A DNA stretch of 64,000 nt from Psychrobacter arenosus (lineage in GTDB: Bacteria > Pseudomonadota > Gammaproteobacteria > Pseudomonadales > Moraxellaceae): assembly GCF_904848165.1 (NCBI RefSeq), contig NZ_LR884459.1, positions 558,001-622,000 of the forward strand. Reading direction: 5' to 3'. The translations under genes were made by a program, and so were the position numbers. How positions within the stretch are numbered: position 1 is the stretch's first letter; each line of letters begins with the position of its first letter. The notes below the pieces were generated by a model, which was given only the letters and a program-made list of their open reading frames with translations, was not told where the DNA came from and searched no databases. This document shows positions 49,678 through 58,047 of this stretch, in pieces.

Positions 49678-52600
49678 GTGACTGAATTACTGTCGAATAA
49701 AATAGGTGTCCCCTTGCCATACTCACCACTATACCAAAGCATTCACGTCATTTTATTTGGCGCTCTAAGTCTGTCTGCACTCTCTATGAGTACGGCTGCT
49801 AATGCCGCGGTTGAAGATTTAAGCTCGCGTTCTGTGATAACTAATCCTACTACAGTTGCTGCACAGGCTGCCAATGTCGCTAACAATAATGCTCCAGTAA
49901 TAGCTACGCCCGCCACGGCTTTTAGCAGCGATAATGACGCCTTTTTATACGATACTACCTATAAAAACGAAACAGGGGCTACTCCAGAGCGGGCTACTAA
50001 CCTAGAGACGTTGACAGAAGATAAGGCTATAACTCCAGCAGACTCTTCGGGAACAAATGACGCTTTAGAGGAAAACACCTCTTCAGTCCTAACAAGTACT
50101 GCCATCGCCGCTGAGCCCATTGCTAATACTTCGTCGAATACTACCAAAGATATTCAAGCCGACGATGACAGTATCCAGCGCAGTCTAGAGCGCCTCGCTG
50201 AACATTATGAGCTAGTGCCGCTAGCCGAAAGACAGCAAAAAAACAAAGTCAATTTGGGTAATTTATTAAACTTAGAGCAAAGCGTAGCAGTAGCGCCTAA
50301 GCCTACGCGGTTGCCCAATGGTTTGCCTTCTAACACCTCTACAAAAAACAATAGTTTATATGACAACGATTTAAATTCGGATACCTTAAACAGTCGGGCT
50401 CGCTGTGAAGGCCGTTGGATCTATCCGCAAGCCAATGCTAAAGCAGCGCTAATCACCGATGCTGATGGTGTCGTTCGTCCCGATATGAATCTGTATGCCG
50501 AGTCTGATTATGGTTATTACGACAATGTAGATTACGCTGAACTGTCAGGTAATGTCATCATTGACCAAGGGACGCAACATATAGAAGCGGACAAAATCGT
50601 AGTCAATTTAACGAGTGGTGTTGCTGCAGCTCAAGGTAAGGTGATGTTCACGGATGCGGCAGTCTCACCTACAACTGGGGCTGGCCAGCAGCTGACTGCA
50701 CCAACAACAGACGGCGGTATTATTGGCGTAGCCGACAGCTTGGCCTACAATACTGAAACAGGGCAATCGACCGCCAAAGATGTGGCTTTTGCTAGCGTGC
50801 CCATGCAAGCTCATGGTTATGCTAAACGTTTGAACAGACCTAGCGAAACTCGCTATGAGCTTGATGACGTTATGTTTACCACCTGTCCGCCTACGGATCG
50901 TAAATGGCAGCTCGATGCTAAAAATATTGATATTGATACTGAAACTGGCCGCGGCGTAGCGACAAACTCTACTTTCCGTATTGCCGATGTTCCCGTACTT
51001 TATCTCCCCTATTTTAACTTCCCTATCGATGCTCGGCGTAGCAGTGGTTTCTTGACCCCGCGCGCTAGTATTGGCAGTGAAAACGGGCTTGAGTTAGATA
51101 TTCCCTATTATTTCAACCTCGCGCCTGATTATGATGCGACTTTAAACACGCATCTTTATACCAATCGTAACCCTATGCTCAGTGGCGAGTTTCGCTATCT
51201 GACTGAAAACTATGGTGAAGGACGCTTAACAGGCTCCTATCTGCCTGATGATAGAAAGTATGATGGCGAAGACCGCAGCAGTCTTTTTTATGACCATTAT
51301 TGGGCATCCGAAAAGGTGCCGCATTTAGATGGGGACATCACTTATAAATATGTCTCTGATGCCGATTATTTAACTGATTTTGATACGCTAGGCTTAGCAG
51401 ATAACAACATTAACCTGCCGAGACGCGCGCGCTTAAGCTATTACAATGACTTGCTGACCGGTGAGCTAAAGGTTGAAACCTTTCAGAGCCTAAAAGCTTT
51501 TACCAATGACAATGTGGCTATTGCCGATAAAGACAAGCCCTATTCCCGCTTGCCACAGCTCAACCTAAATTACAGATTACCTTGGTCGGATAAGATAGAT
51601 ATCACCGGTGTCCATGACTCGGCTTACTTTAAGAAGTCTATCGATGATGGCTCTGAAGTTGAAAAAAGTGGCGTGCGTCTGTATAACAAACTAAGTGCCA
51701 GCTATCCGGTAGAGCGCGCTTGGGGCTATGTCACGCCGCAGGTTAGTCTTCAGCATCTCTTCACTTCCTACGATCAAGACAGTCTTGATGACAATCAGTT
51801 GGACCGTGAAGATGGCAGACAGTCGGTCTTTGTCCCGCAGATGAGTATTGATGCAGGCTTGCATCTGTCTCGTACTGGCTCACCCTTTGGTTGGTTTGAC
51901 GAGACGCTAGGCGGTTATCAGCTGCTCAGTCCCCGAGTAAAATACACTTATTCTCCTTTTGAAGAGCAAAACTCGCTGCCCAACTTTGATACCCGTATTG
52001 CTTCTATTAACTATAAGCAACTGTATGCAGACAGTTGGTTTTTAGGCCATGACCGCTTGCAAGATTTACATGCCGTCACGCCCGGTCTAAATTATCGTTA
52101 CGTCGACGCAATGGGGGTGACACGTTTTGATGGTAGTATTGCTGAGCAGTTTTACCTCAAAAATGGCGAGGTTACCCTATCTGAAGAGGCGCCTGTCTTT
52201 ACCGAGCCCTCCTCGGGTATGGTTTGGGAAGCCAGTACCCAACCTTATCAAAACTTTTGGGTAGACCTAAGTGGCGCAGTGACTAATAGCTATGATTTAA
52301 ATTATTTAACCACCCAGCTGCGCTATCAGCCTACGGATGATAGTTTGTTTAACTTGGGGTATATCAAGCGCCGCGAAGATATCAATACCAACCAGCTGCC
52401 TTTGTCTGCGGTCACGGCCTCTACGGTCTTTCCGATTAATGGCAACTGGCGCATGCTTGCGCAAGGTCAATACGATTTAAAACGTGACAGAATGTTAGAT
52501 GCGCTGGTTGGGATAGATTTTGAAGATTGCTGTTTTGGCTTTGCACTCTACGGCCGTCGCTACTACAATGACCTCAATTTATCAGATAAACCAAATCAGG

Positions 52601-52716
52601 CTATTATGGCTGAGATACGCCTTAACGGTTTGGGCGATAGTACCAGCCGTTTGACCCGACTGTTATCCGACAAAATTTTAGGGTTTGATCCTGTACAAAC
52701 GGCGTGGAAAGACTAG
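49678..52716 (+). CDS. lptD: LPS-assembly outer-membrane protein LptD
   Basis: Inserts lipopolysaccharide into the outer leaflet with LptE. 1,012 residues: signal peptide ending MSTAANAAV, a Ser/Thr/Asn-rich spacer to about 230, an OstA-type domain (LSGNVIIDQGTQHIEADKI), then the barrel (SGFLTPRASIGSENGLELDIPYY). The four disulphide cysteines are in place: RCEGRW, FTTCPP and the C-terminal pair EDCCFG. The start is a GTG with a TAA directly before it in frame and no ribosome binding site, so weak initiation or another mechanism is likely. surA follows. Confidence 0.95.
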   Translation: MTELLSNKIGVPLPYSPLYQSIHVILFGALSLSALSMSTAANAAVEDLSSRSVITNPTTVAAQAANVANNNAPVIATPATAFSSDNDAFLYDTTYKNETGATPERATNLETLTEDKAITPADSSGTNDALEENTSSVLTSTAIAAEPIANTSSNTTKDIQADDDSIQRSLERLAEHYELVPLAERQQKNKVNLGNLLNLEQSVAVAPKPTRLPNGLPSNTSTKNNSLYDNDLNSDTLNSRARCEGRWIYPQANAKAALITDADGVVRPDMNLYAESDYGYYDNVDYAELSGNVIIDQGTQHIEADKIVVNLTSGVAAAQGKVMFTDAAVSPTTGAGQQLTAPTTDGGIIGVADSLAYNTETGQSTAKDVAFASVPMQAHGYAKRLNRPSETRYELDDVMFTTCPPTDRKWQLDAKNIDIDTETGRGVATNSTFRIADVPVLYLPYFNFPIDARRSSGFLTPRASIGSENGLELDIPYYFNLAPDYDATLNTHLYTNRNPMLSGEFRYLTENYGEGRLTGSYLPDDRKYDGEDRSSLFYDHYWASEKVPHLDGDITYKYVSDADYLTDFDTLGLADNNINLPRRARLSYYNDLLTGELKVETFQSLKAFTNDNVAIADKDKPYSRLPQLNLNYRLPWSDKIDITGVHDSAYFKKSIDDGSEVEKSGVRLYNKLSASYPVERAWGYVTPQVSLQHLFTSYDQDSLDDNQLDREDGRQSVFVPQMSIDAGLHLSRTGSPFGWFDETLGGYQLLSPRVKYTYSPFEEQNSLPNFDTRIASINYKQLYADSWFLGHDRLQDLHAVTPGLNYRYVDAMGVTRFDGSIAEQFYLKNGEVTLSEEAPVFTEPSSGMVWEASTQPYQNFWVDLSGAVTNSYDLNYLTTQLRYQPTDDSLFNLGYIKRREDINTNQLPLSAVTASTVFPINGNWRMLAQGQYDLKRDRMLDALVGIDFEDCCFGFALYGRRYYNDLNLSDKPNQAIMAEIRLNGLGDSTSRLTRLLSDKILGFDPVQTAWKD

Positions 52717-52890
52717 TTTAAACGACTAATGTAAAAGACTAAGTTATGCAGCTAGTTATATAGCAGTCTTTTGAGTCTGGTCATGCTAGTAGACAAAAAG
52801 GGTTATATTAGTTCAAACTCAAAAGACAGATTATAATTGCAAAAGTTTCGAATGCGACGCTCCGTGGCAGTAAATTTAATGAGGAATTTC

Positions 52891-54312
52891 ATGAAAGTTT
52901 TATCTTTTCAACGTTTAAGTGGTGCCGCTTTACTTACCATAAGTGTGGGCGCTGGTCTGATAAGCACTGCAGCCACTGCAGCGGATACCGTTAAGGCAGC
53001 AACCACTGCTCAGGCCACTACCACGGCTGCACCAAAGTCGCCTACCCGCGCGCAAAGTCAAGATGGCATTATTGCTTTGGTCAACCAAAACGCTATCTTG
53101 AAAAGCGATTTAGCGGTAGCCGTCGCGCAAGCGAAACAACGTGCCGCTTTAACAGGTGACGCCATACCTACGGGTCAACAGCTGCAAGCTGATGTGCTAA
53201 ATGCGCTTATCTTGCGCGAATTGCAGTTGGCTTTGGTCAAGCGTGTGGGTATTAAACCAGATGAAGAAGTGGTCAATGCGCGTTTGGCACAGATTGCCCA
53301 AAGCCAAGGCATGACCAGTTTAGCTCAGCTGCAACAACGCTTTGATGCAGAACAACCTGGTAGCTATGCTAGAGTCCGTCAGCAGGTGATTGAAGAAGCT
53401 TCTATTCAAGCTTTGCAGCAGCGTCAAGTGGCCAGTCGTGTGCGCATTACCGATCAAGATATTGAAGCATTTTTAGCTTCTCCTGAAGCCAAGCGACTAA
53501 ATCAAAGCGAATACCAGACCATCCATGTGCGCGTGCCCTATATAGACGACTACAGCCGCTTATCAGAGAAACAACGTGATGAAGCTCTGCAAGTTGCTAA
53601 TAAGCTCTATACCGCTTTAAAGCAACCTAATGTGGATGTGAACGCCGCCATGTCAGCAGTCCAGGGTAAGTATGCTGTCCCTCTGCAGGGTGGCAACATG
53701 GGTTATAACAAAGCGGCAGGATTGCCTGTACAGTTAGCGAATGCCATCACTATGCTAAAAGTCGGGGAAGTCAGCCAACCTATTATCAGTCCTGAAGGGA
53801 TTGATGTGGTTAAACTGGCTGATAAGAAAAGCGCTGATAAAATGATTATCCCACAGTGGCGCGCGCGTCATATCTTAATCAAAGTTGATGATTTGCAATC
53901 AGAAGAATTGGCAAAGCAAAAAATCAATGACCTTTATGAGCAGTTGCGTCGTGGCGCTGATTTTGCGTCGTTGGCAGCCACTTACTCTGATGATGTGGGC
54001 TCTGCAGGCCGCGGTGGCGACTTAGATTGGGTTGAAGAAGGCACTATGGTCGCGCCTTTTGAGCAAATGATGAAAGCCACGCCTGTAGGGGATTACTCTA
54101 CTCCTTTCCAAACGCAATTTGGTTGGCATATCGTCAAAGTAGACAGTGAGCGCCAACAAGACGTGAGCGAGCAGTATCGTCGCAAAATGGCACAAGAAAC
54201 GCTATATAAACGTCTAGCACCGCAAGCACAGGAAGATTGGCTACAAGAATTGCGCGCTGGGGCTTATGTCAAAATTTTTGATGAAAACATCACTGCTGAT
54301 TTAGGTCAATAA
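52891..54312 (+). CDS. surA: Periplasmic chaperone and peptidyl-prolyl isomerase SurA
   Basis: Chaperone for outer-membrane proteins, including LptD. 473 residues from the ATG at 52891, which has GAGGA five bases upstream; the frame continues 18 codons further but without a site. Signal peptide to TAATAAD; SurA_N with IIALVNQNAILKSDL; first parvulin-like domain (about 205-310); second, canonical parvulin domain RARHILIKVDDL to FQTQFGWHIVKV; C-terminal helix. Follows lptD at about 175 bases in the classical lptD-surA order; pdxA and rsmA, usual next genes, are absent. Confidence 0.95.
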   Translation: MKVLSFQRLSGAALLTISVGAGLISTAATAADTVKAATTAQATTTAAPKSPTRAQSQDGIIALVNQNAILKSDLAVAVAQAKQRAALTGDAIPTGQQLQADVLNALILRELQLALVKRVGIKPDEEVVNARLAQIAQSQGMTSLAQLQQRFDAEQPGSYARVRQQVIEEASIQALQQRQVASRVRITDQDIEAFLASPEAKRLNQSEYQTIHVRVPYIDDYSRLSEKQRDEALQVANKLYTALKQPNVDVNAAMSAVQGKYAVPLQGGNMGYNKAAGLPVQLANAITMLKVGEVSQPIISPEGIDVVKLADKKSADKMIIPQWRARHILIKVDDLQSEELAKQKINDLYEQLRRGADFASLAATYSDDVGSAGRGGDLDWVEEGTMVAPFEQMMKATPVGDYSTPFQTQFGWHIVKVDSERQQDVSEQYRRKMAQETLYKRLAPQAQEDWLQELRAGAYVKIFDENITADLGQ

Positions 54313-54348
54313 CCTCTCAGTAATATCAATTTAGCGAAATCCGTCAAT

Positions 54349-54378
54349 AAAAAAGCCTCTAAATTTAGAGGCTTTTTT
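54349..54378. terminator. Bidirectional terminator between surA and nlpD
   Basis: A perfect palindrome AAAAGCCTCTAAA/TTTAGAGGCTTTT with T runs on both strands, 37 bases after surA. Confidence 0.9.
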
Positions 54379-54485
54379 TATGGGCTAGATGAGTATGGTT
54401 CACACGGATTAGTCGGATAGAATAGTGTGCTTCCTGCCTATAAGCAGAAGCCGTTCTGACTGTCCTTGGTAAATAAATAAACTAA

Positions 54486-55268
54486 CTATCTACCCAATAA
54501 TGCACGTGGATCGATAGGATTGCCATTTTGACGGACCTGGAACTCTAGTCCGACTTGATCGGTTTGACCTGTTCTACCCATAGTAGCAATACGTTGGCCA
54601 CGTTGTACCTGATCGCCCTCTTTGACCAACAGCTGACTGTTATGGGCATAAGCTGTAATGTAACTTTCACCATGACGCACCATAATCAGGTTGCCATATT
54701 CAGGCAAGCCATTGCCAGAGTATAGCACCACGCCGGATTGACTAGCGACGACCGGATCACCTTCTCGACCGGCAAACCACATGCCCATCACCCCAGATTG
54801 CTCATCAAAGTTACGGATAACTTGATTGCTAGTAGGATAGACATAGCCTTGAGTATCTGTCGCTGTAGTGCCATAAACCGGACTAGAGGGTTTAGGGGCT
54901 GGCGCTGTAGGCTGCTGCGGTCGTGTATTGGTTTGATACCCAGTATTTGCAGCAGGACGGGCTTGGGTATTACCCCCTTCCCATAATTTTAACCACTGAC
55001 CTGAATAGATAGTATATTGGCTATCAAGACCGTTAATAGCCCCGATATGGCGATAATTCATTCCATAACGAGCCGCTATCTGACTGACCGTATCACCACG
55101 TTGCACACGATAAAAATTAGGCACGCCTTGAGCATTGGCGACGATAGTAGGTCCTGCTGACCCACCTGCTTGATAAGTCGGCTTAGTCGCGCACCCCACT
55201 GCTCCTAGTGCTAGGATAGCTACTGCAGCTAGTGGTCGCCATTGTTGCCAAGTTGTCTTCGTGTTCAT
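54486..55268 (-). CDS. nlpD: NlpD-like lipoprotein with LysM and degenerate M23 domain
   Basis: 260 residues: lipobox LGAVGC (Cys26), one LysM domain (FYRVQRGDTVSQIAARYGMN), a Pro/Gln/Thr linker, and a LytM/M23 domain. The M23 zinc ligands are largely lost: the first His-Asp motif region reads GMWFAGREGD and the final HxH region reads VGLEFQVR, with only the YAH histidine kept. This matches NlpD-type activators of cell-wall amidases rather than active endopeptidases. AGGGA is six bases before the ATG. Often next to rpoS in other genera; not here. Confidence 0.86.
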   Translation of the reverse strand: MNTKTTWQQWRPLAAVAILALGAVGCATKPTYQAGGSAGPTIVANAQGVPNFYRVQRGDTVSQIAARYGMNYRHIGAINGLDSQYTIYSGQWLKLWEGGNTQARPAANTGYQTNTRPQQPTAPAPKPSSPVYGTTATDTQGYVYPTSNQVIRNFDEQSGVMGMWFAGREGDPVVASQSGVVLYSGNGLPEYGNLIMVRHGESYITAYAHNSQLLVKEGDQVQRGQRIATMGRTGQTDQVGLEFQVRQNGNPIDPRALLGR

Positions 55269-56058
55269 AATATTCCCTATCTTTTTAAGCCATGAATTCA
55301 GCCACCTAGCTTAGCGTAATGGGTCAATACAGTCTTGAATCAGCCGTTAATACATTTAGCCTAGCCAAGCTTAGGTGGTAAAGCCGTGTAGTTTACAATG
55401 ATGTGTATAGCAGTGCTACTGCAAATAAGCGCTTTTAATGCCGCCCCTTTACCCAGTACTTGCAAAACTAATGCTATGCTGCAGCGCAATACCCTTAGCG
55501 TTTTAGAAGCTGGTAATACCTTGCAAACAGTCGGAGCCACCTTACACTTAAGGCATATGTAGCAGTCGCAGTAATCTTATTTAAAGGTATGAGAGCGGTT
55601 ATAATAGCGTATAATTACTCGAGCAAATTGGGCCATTAAGTTGATAAAATAGTCGCTCAAATCTATCTTGATTAAGCCTATAGGTTAAAAGCTATAAATA
55701 CCCAATAAACCTTTATAAGCACTGTCAATCTAGACATGATTTTTTGGTTAAATGAGTCCCCTGTATATCCTAGCCTGAACCCCACCGATGTCAATTAATC
55801 TAGCAACTTAATAACCTAATATTACACACGGTACAGACTGGCTTAACCTAAGCTAGGCGCCAGAATAGAAGGGGGCTCAATGTTGCTGAAACTTAAGTTT
55901 AAAATACAATATGGCTACACTCAGCCTAATATATAATGTGACATTTATCGGTGCAGCTATTACCATAGGTATACAATATCTGTGAGTAAGTGTGCTGTTG
56001 AATGAGCTGTTTGTCTACTTTGCATGAGATATCTATGCTACCTATAAAAGATCTTCTT
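55269..56058. other. Long gap between nlpD and a small secreted protein gene
   Basis: About 790 bases. A 54-codon frame at 55398-55562 with a hydrophobic start lacks a ribosome binding site and I do not call it. Otherwise AT-rich, no hairpin or repeat of note. Confidence 0.45.
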
Positions 56059-56523
56059 ATGACCAAATCTTACACTTCTAGTGCCAAGTCTCTGTGTGAC
56101 AAGTTGTTTTCTACAAGATTGCCTTCCAAAAAATCTCTAGCTAAATTGGGGATGGCGGGCCTTTTAGCGGGCTTGCCTTTGCTGAGCCAAGTGGCTAATG
56201 CTGCTGGCAATGTTTCAACGACTATTCCAGTCGATATGTCTGGGATTAATATTACCCAGCATGAGATCGCTGTGATGCATGTTCTCTCTGAAATCTGCCC
56301 GCCTATGCTGCGTGGCAATCAAAAACAGCGCTTTTTTAATTCTTATAATGCCAAGCTGCATCAGTTAATGCCTACCTTAGATGACCCTAGAGCGGCTATT
56401 CAATATTTGTCTACGCAGCAGGATTATCGTGAGGTTTTGCAAACTATTCGCGTTTGGACCATGCAGTTTTCTAAAAAAGACAACCGTTTGCTTTGTCAAG
56501 ATATGGCCAATGGTGCCTTTTAA
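56059..56523 (+). CDS. Small secreted protein of unknown function
   Basis: 154 residues from the ATG at 56059; the frame is open back to 56002 and none of the three candidate ATGs has a good ribosome binding site. A long basic leader is followed by a signal-peptide core (LGMAGLLAGLPLLSQVANA|AG). The mature 105 residues are mostly helical with two Cys (EICPPML and LLCQDM) that could form a disulphide. I do not recognise a family; it may be restricted to Moraxellaceae. Own terminator follows. Confidence 0.7.
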   Translation: MTKSYTSSAKSLCDKLFSTRLPSKKSLAKLGMAGLLAGLPLLSQVANAAGNVSTTIPVDMSGINITQHEIAVMHVLSEICPPMLRGNQKQRFFNSYNAKLHQLMPTLDDPRAAIQYLSTQQDYREVLQTIRVWTMQFSKKDNRLLCQDMANGAF

Positions 56524-56564
56524 TAGCGCCACCATTAGCGCTTTGTTACCAGTAAAAGAAGCTT

Positions 56565-56590
56565 AGCACGTCGTGTACGTGCTTTTTTTA
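56565..56590 (+). terminator. Terminator of the small secreted protein gene
   Basis: Stem AGCACGT/ACGTGCT around a short loop followed by seven T, about 40 bases after the stop codon. Confidence 0.8.
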
Positions 56591-56596
56591 TGTACC

Positions 56597-56618
56597 TGTG
56601 CTGTCCTGAAATAAGTTT
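56597..56618 (+). repeat. Solo copy of the IS right-end repeat
   Basis: The 22 bases match the right terminal repeat of the IS3 element at 19430-20755 (read inward) at 20 positions, including a run GTCCTGAAATAAGTTT. Beyond it the sequences differ and no partner end or transposase is near. Probably a relic of an IS of the same or a related type. Confidence 0.6.
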
Positions 56619-56766
56619 CTAAAGGCGCATTTAGCTATTTATCCCTCATAGCCATTTTGCTAATATAGTGCCCCTAACTTCTTAGTCGACTTCTTCCTAT
56701 TCTCTTTTGGATTTGCAGTGTAAGACTCTATTCTTTGAACGCTTTAATAATGTGGTGTAGACAGTT

Positions 56767-57933
56767 ATGACAGACCTTCGCTTAAAACATAAACTCCTTT
56801 CGGTAGTCGCCATGACGGGTCTATCGGTCGTCTCACTGCCAGCTTTGGCTGAGATTGTACCGCCTGAGATCGACAGTAAGGCTTATGTTTTAATGGATTA
56901 CAACACCGGTGCCATCTTAGCGCAAAAGAATGCCGACCAGGCGCTGCCGCCCGCCTCTTTGACCAAGATGATGACCAGCTATATTATTGAGCAGCGCTTG
57001 GCTTCTGGCGATTTAAAAGAAGATGATCAAGTTTTGATGAGTAAAAATGCTTGGTGTCGTGGTAGCAGCACTGAGTCTTGCATGTACGTGCCTGTAAACC
57101 AATCGGCTAGCGTCATCGACATGCTACGCGGCATCATCATTCAATCGGGCAACGATGCTTCTAAAGCGATGGCAGAGCATATCGCCGGCAGCGAAACCTC
57201 TTTTGCTACGTTGATGAATGAGCAAGCAGCTAAAATTGGCATGACCAATACCAATTTTGAGAATGCTACAGGGATGCCCGCTGAAGGCCACGTAGCCTCG
57301 GCTATGGATTTAGCGAAACTTGCCCAAGCTATTATCAAAAACAGCGATAAATACTATAAAATTTATTCCGAAAAAGAGTTTACCTATAACGGTATTACCC
57401 AAGGTAACCGCAATGCTCTGCTTATCACTGACCCTACGGTAGATGGGCTAAAAACAGGCCATACTGATGCCGCGGGTTATTGCTTAGTGGCTTCTAGTAA
57501 TCGTAATGATATGCGCTTAATCTCAGTCATTATGGGCGCTGAAAGCATGCAAGCGCGTGCTGATCAATCGCGTGAACTGTTAAACTGGGGTTATGGCCAC
57601 TTTGAAACGGTAGTTAAAGCACCTGCTAATCAATTCGTTGCTAAATTGCCGGTGTTATATGGTGAAGGCGAAGCGGTTGATGTGGCTACTGCAGATACGC
57701 TACAAGTTTTGACCACAAAGACGCAAAAGAATAAAATCACTACTGTAGTCAACATTCCTGATAACGTTGAAGCCCCTATTAAAGCGGGTCAAAAAATCGG
57801 TGAGATGACCGCTATGATTGACGGCAAAGCAGTCGCTACTGTCCCAGTTATCGCTACCCAAGATGTTGAGCAAGCGGGCTTCTTCTCTCGTATGTGGCAG
57901 CATGTCGTCCATTGGGCGAAAAACTTATTCTAA
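56767..57933 (+). CDS. dacC: D-alanyl-D-alanine carboxypeptidase, PBP5/6 family
   Basis: Low-molecular-weight penicillin-binding protein that trims the terminal D-Ala from peptidoglycan stem peptides. 388 residues with signal peptide (to LPALAE), the catalytic Ser64-Leu-Thr-Lys67, Ser127-Gly-Asn, and Lys229-Thr-Gly. The PBP5_C beta domain follows (about 285-370), then an amphipathic anchor helix (FFSRMWQHVVHWAKNLF) for the outer face of the inner membrane. Whether it is the DacA or DacC ortholog cannot be told. Weak ribosome binding site. Confidence 0.92.
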   Translation: MTDLRLKHKLLSVVAMTGLSVVSLPALAEIVPPEIDSKAYVLMDYNTGAILAQKNADQALPPASLTKMMTSYIIEQRLASGDLKEDDQVLMSKNAWCRGSSTESCMYVPVNQSASVIDMLRGIIIQSGNDASKAMAEHIAGSETSFATLMNEQAAKIGMTNTNFENATGMPAEGHVASAMDLAKLAQAIIKNSDKYYKIYSEKEFTYNGITQGNRNALLITDPTVDGLKTGHTDAAGYCLVASSNRNDMRLISVIMGAESMQARADQSRELLNWGYGHFETVVKAPANQFVAKLPVLYGEGEAVDVATADTLQVLTTKTQKNKITTVVNIPDNVEAPIKAGQKIGEMTAMIDGKAVATVPVIATQDVEQAGFFSRMWQHVVHWAKNLF

Positions 57934-57992
57934 GGTTAATATTCTCTTAGATTACTACCCAGTTATAGACCGTTAGAACAATGCTAAAACCA

Positions 57993-58033
57993 AAAAAACC
58001 CCCATTATAACTACATTATAGTGGGGGTTTTTT
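57993..58033. terminator. Bidirectional terminator, carboxypeptidase and sensor kinase
   Basis: Stem built on CCCCCA/TGGGGG with further AT pairing, flanked by seven A and seven T, between convergent genes. Confidence 0.88.
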
Positions 58034-58047
58034 ATTGGGCTGGCGGG

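Noticed and set aside
49646..49885. 16-base direct repeat, once before lptD and once inside it
   Set aside because: Single pair, Ala-codon-rich sequence, no structure around it; probably chance or a minor duplication.
55398..55562. 54-codon frame with a hydrophobic start between nlpD and the small secreted protein gene
   Set aside because: No ribosome binding site, no recognisable family, no operon context.
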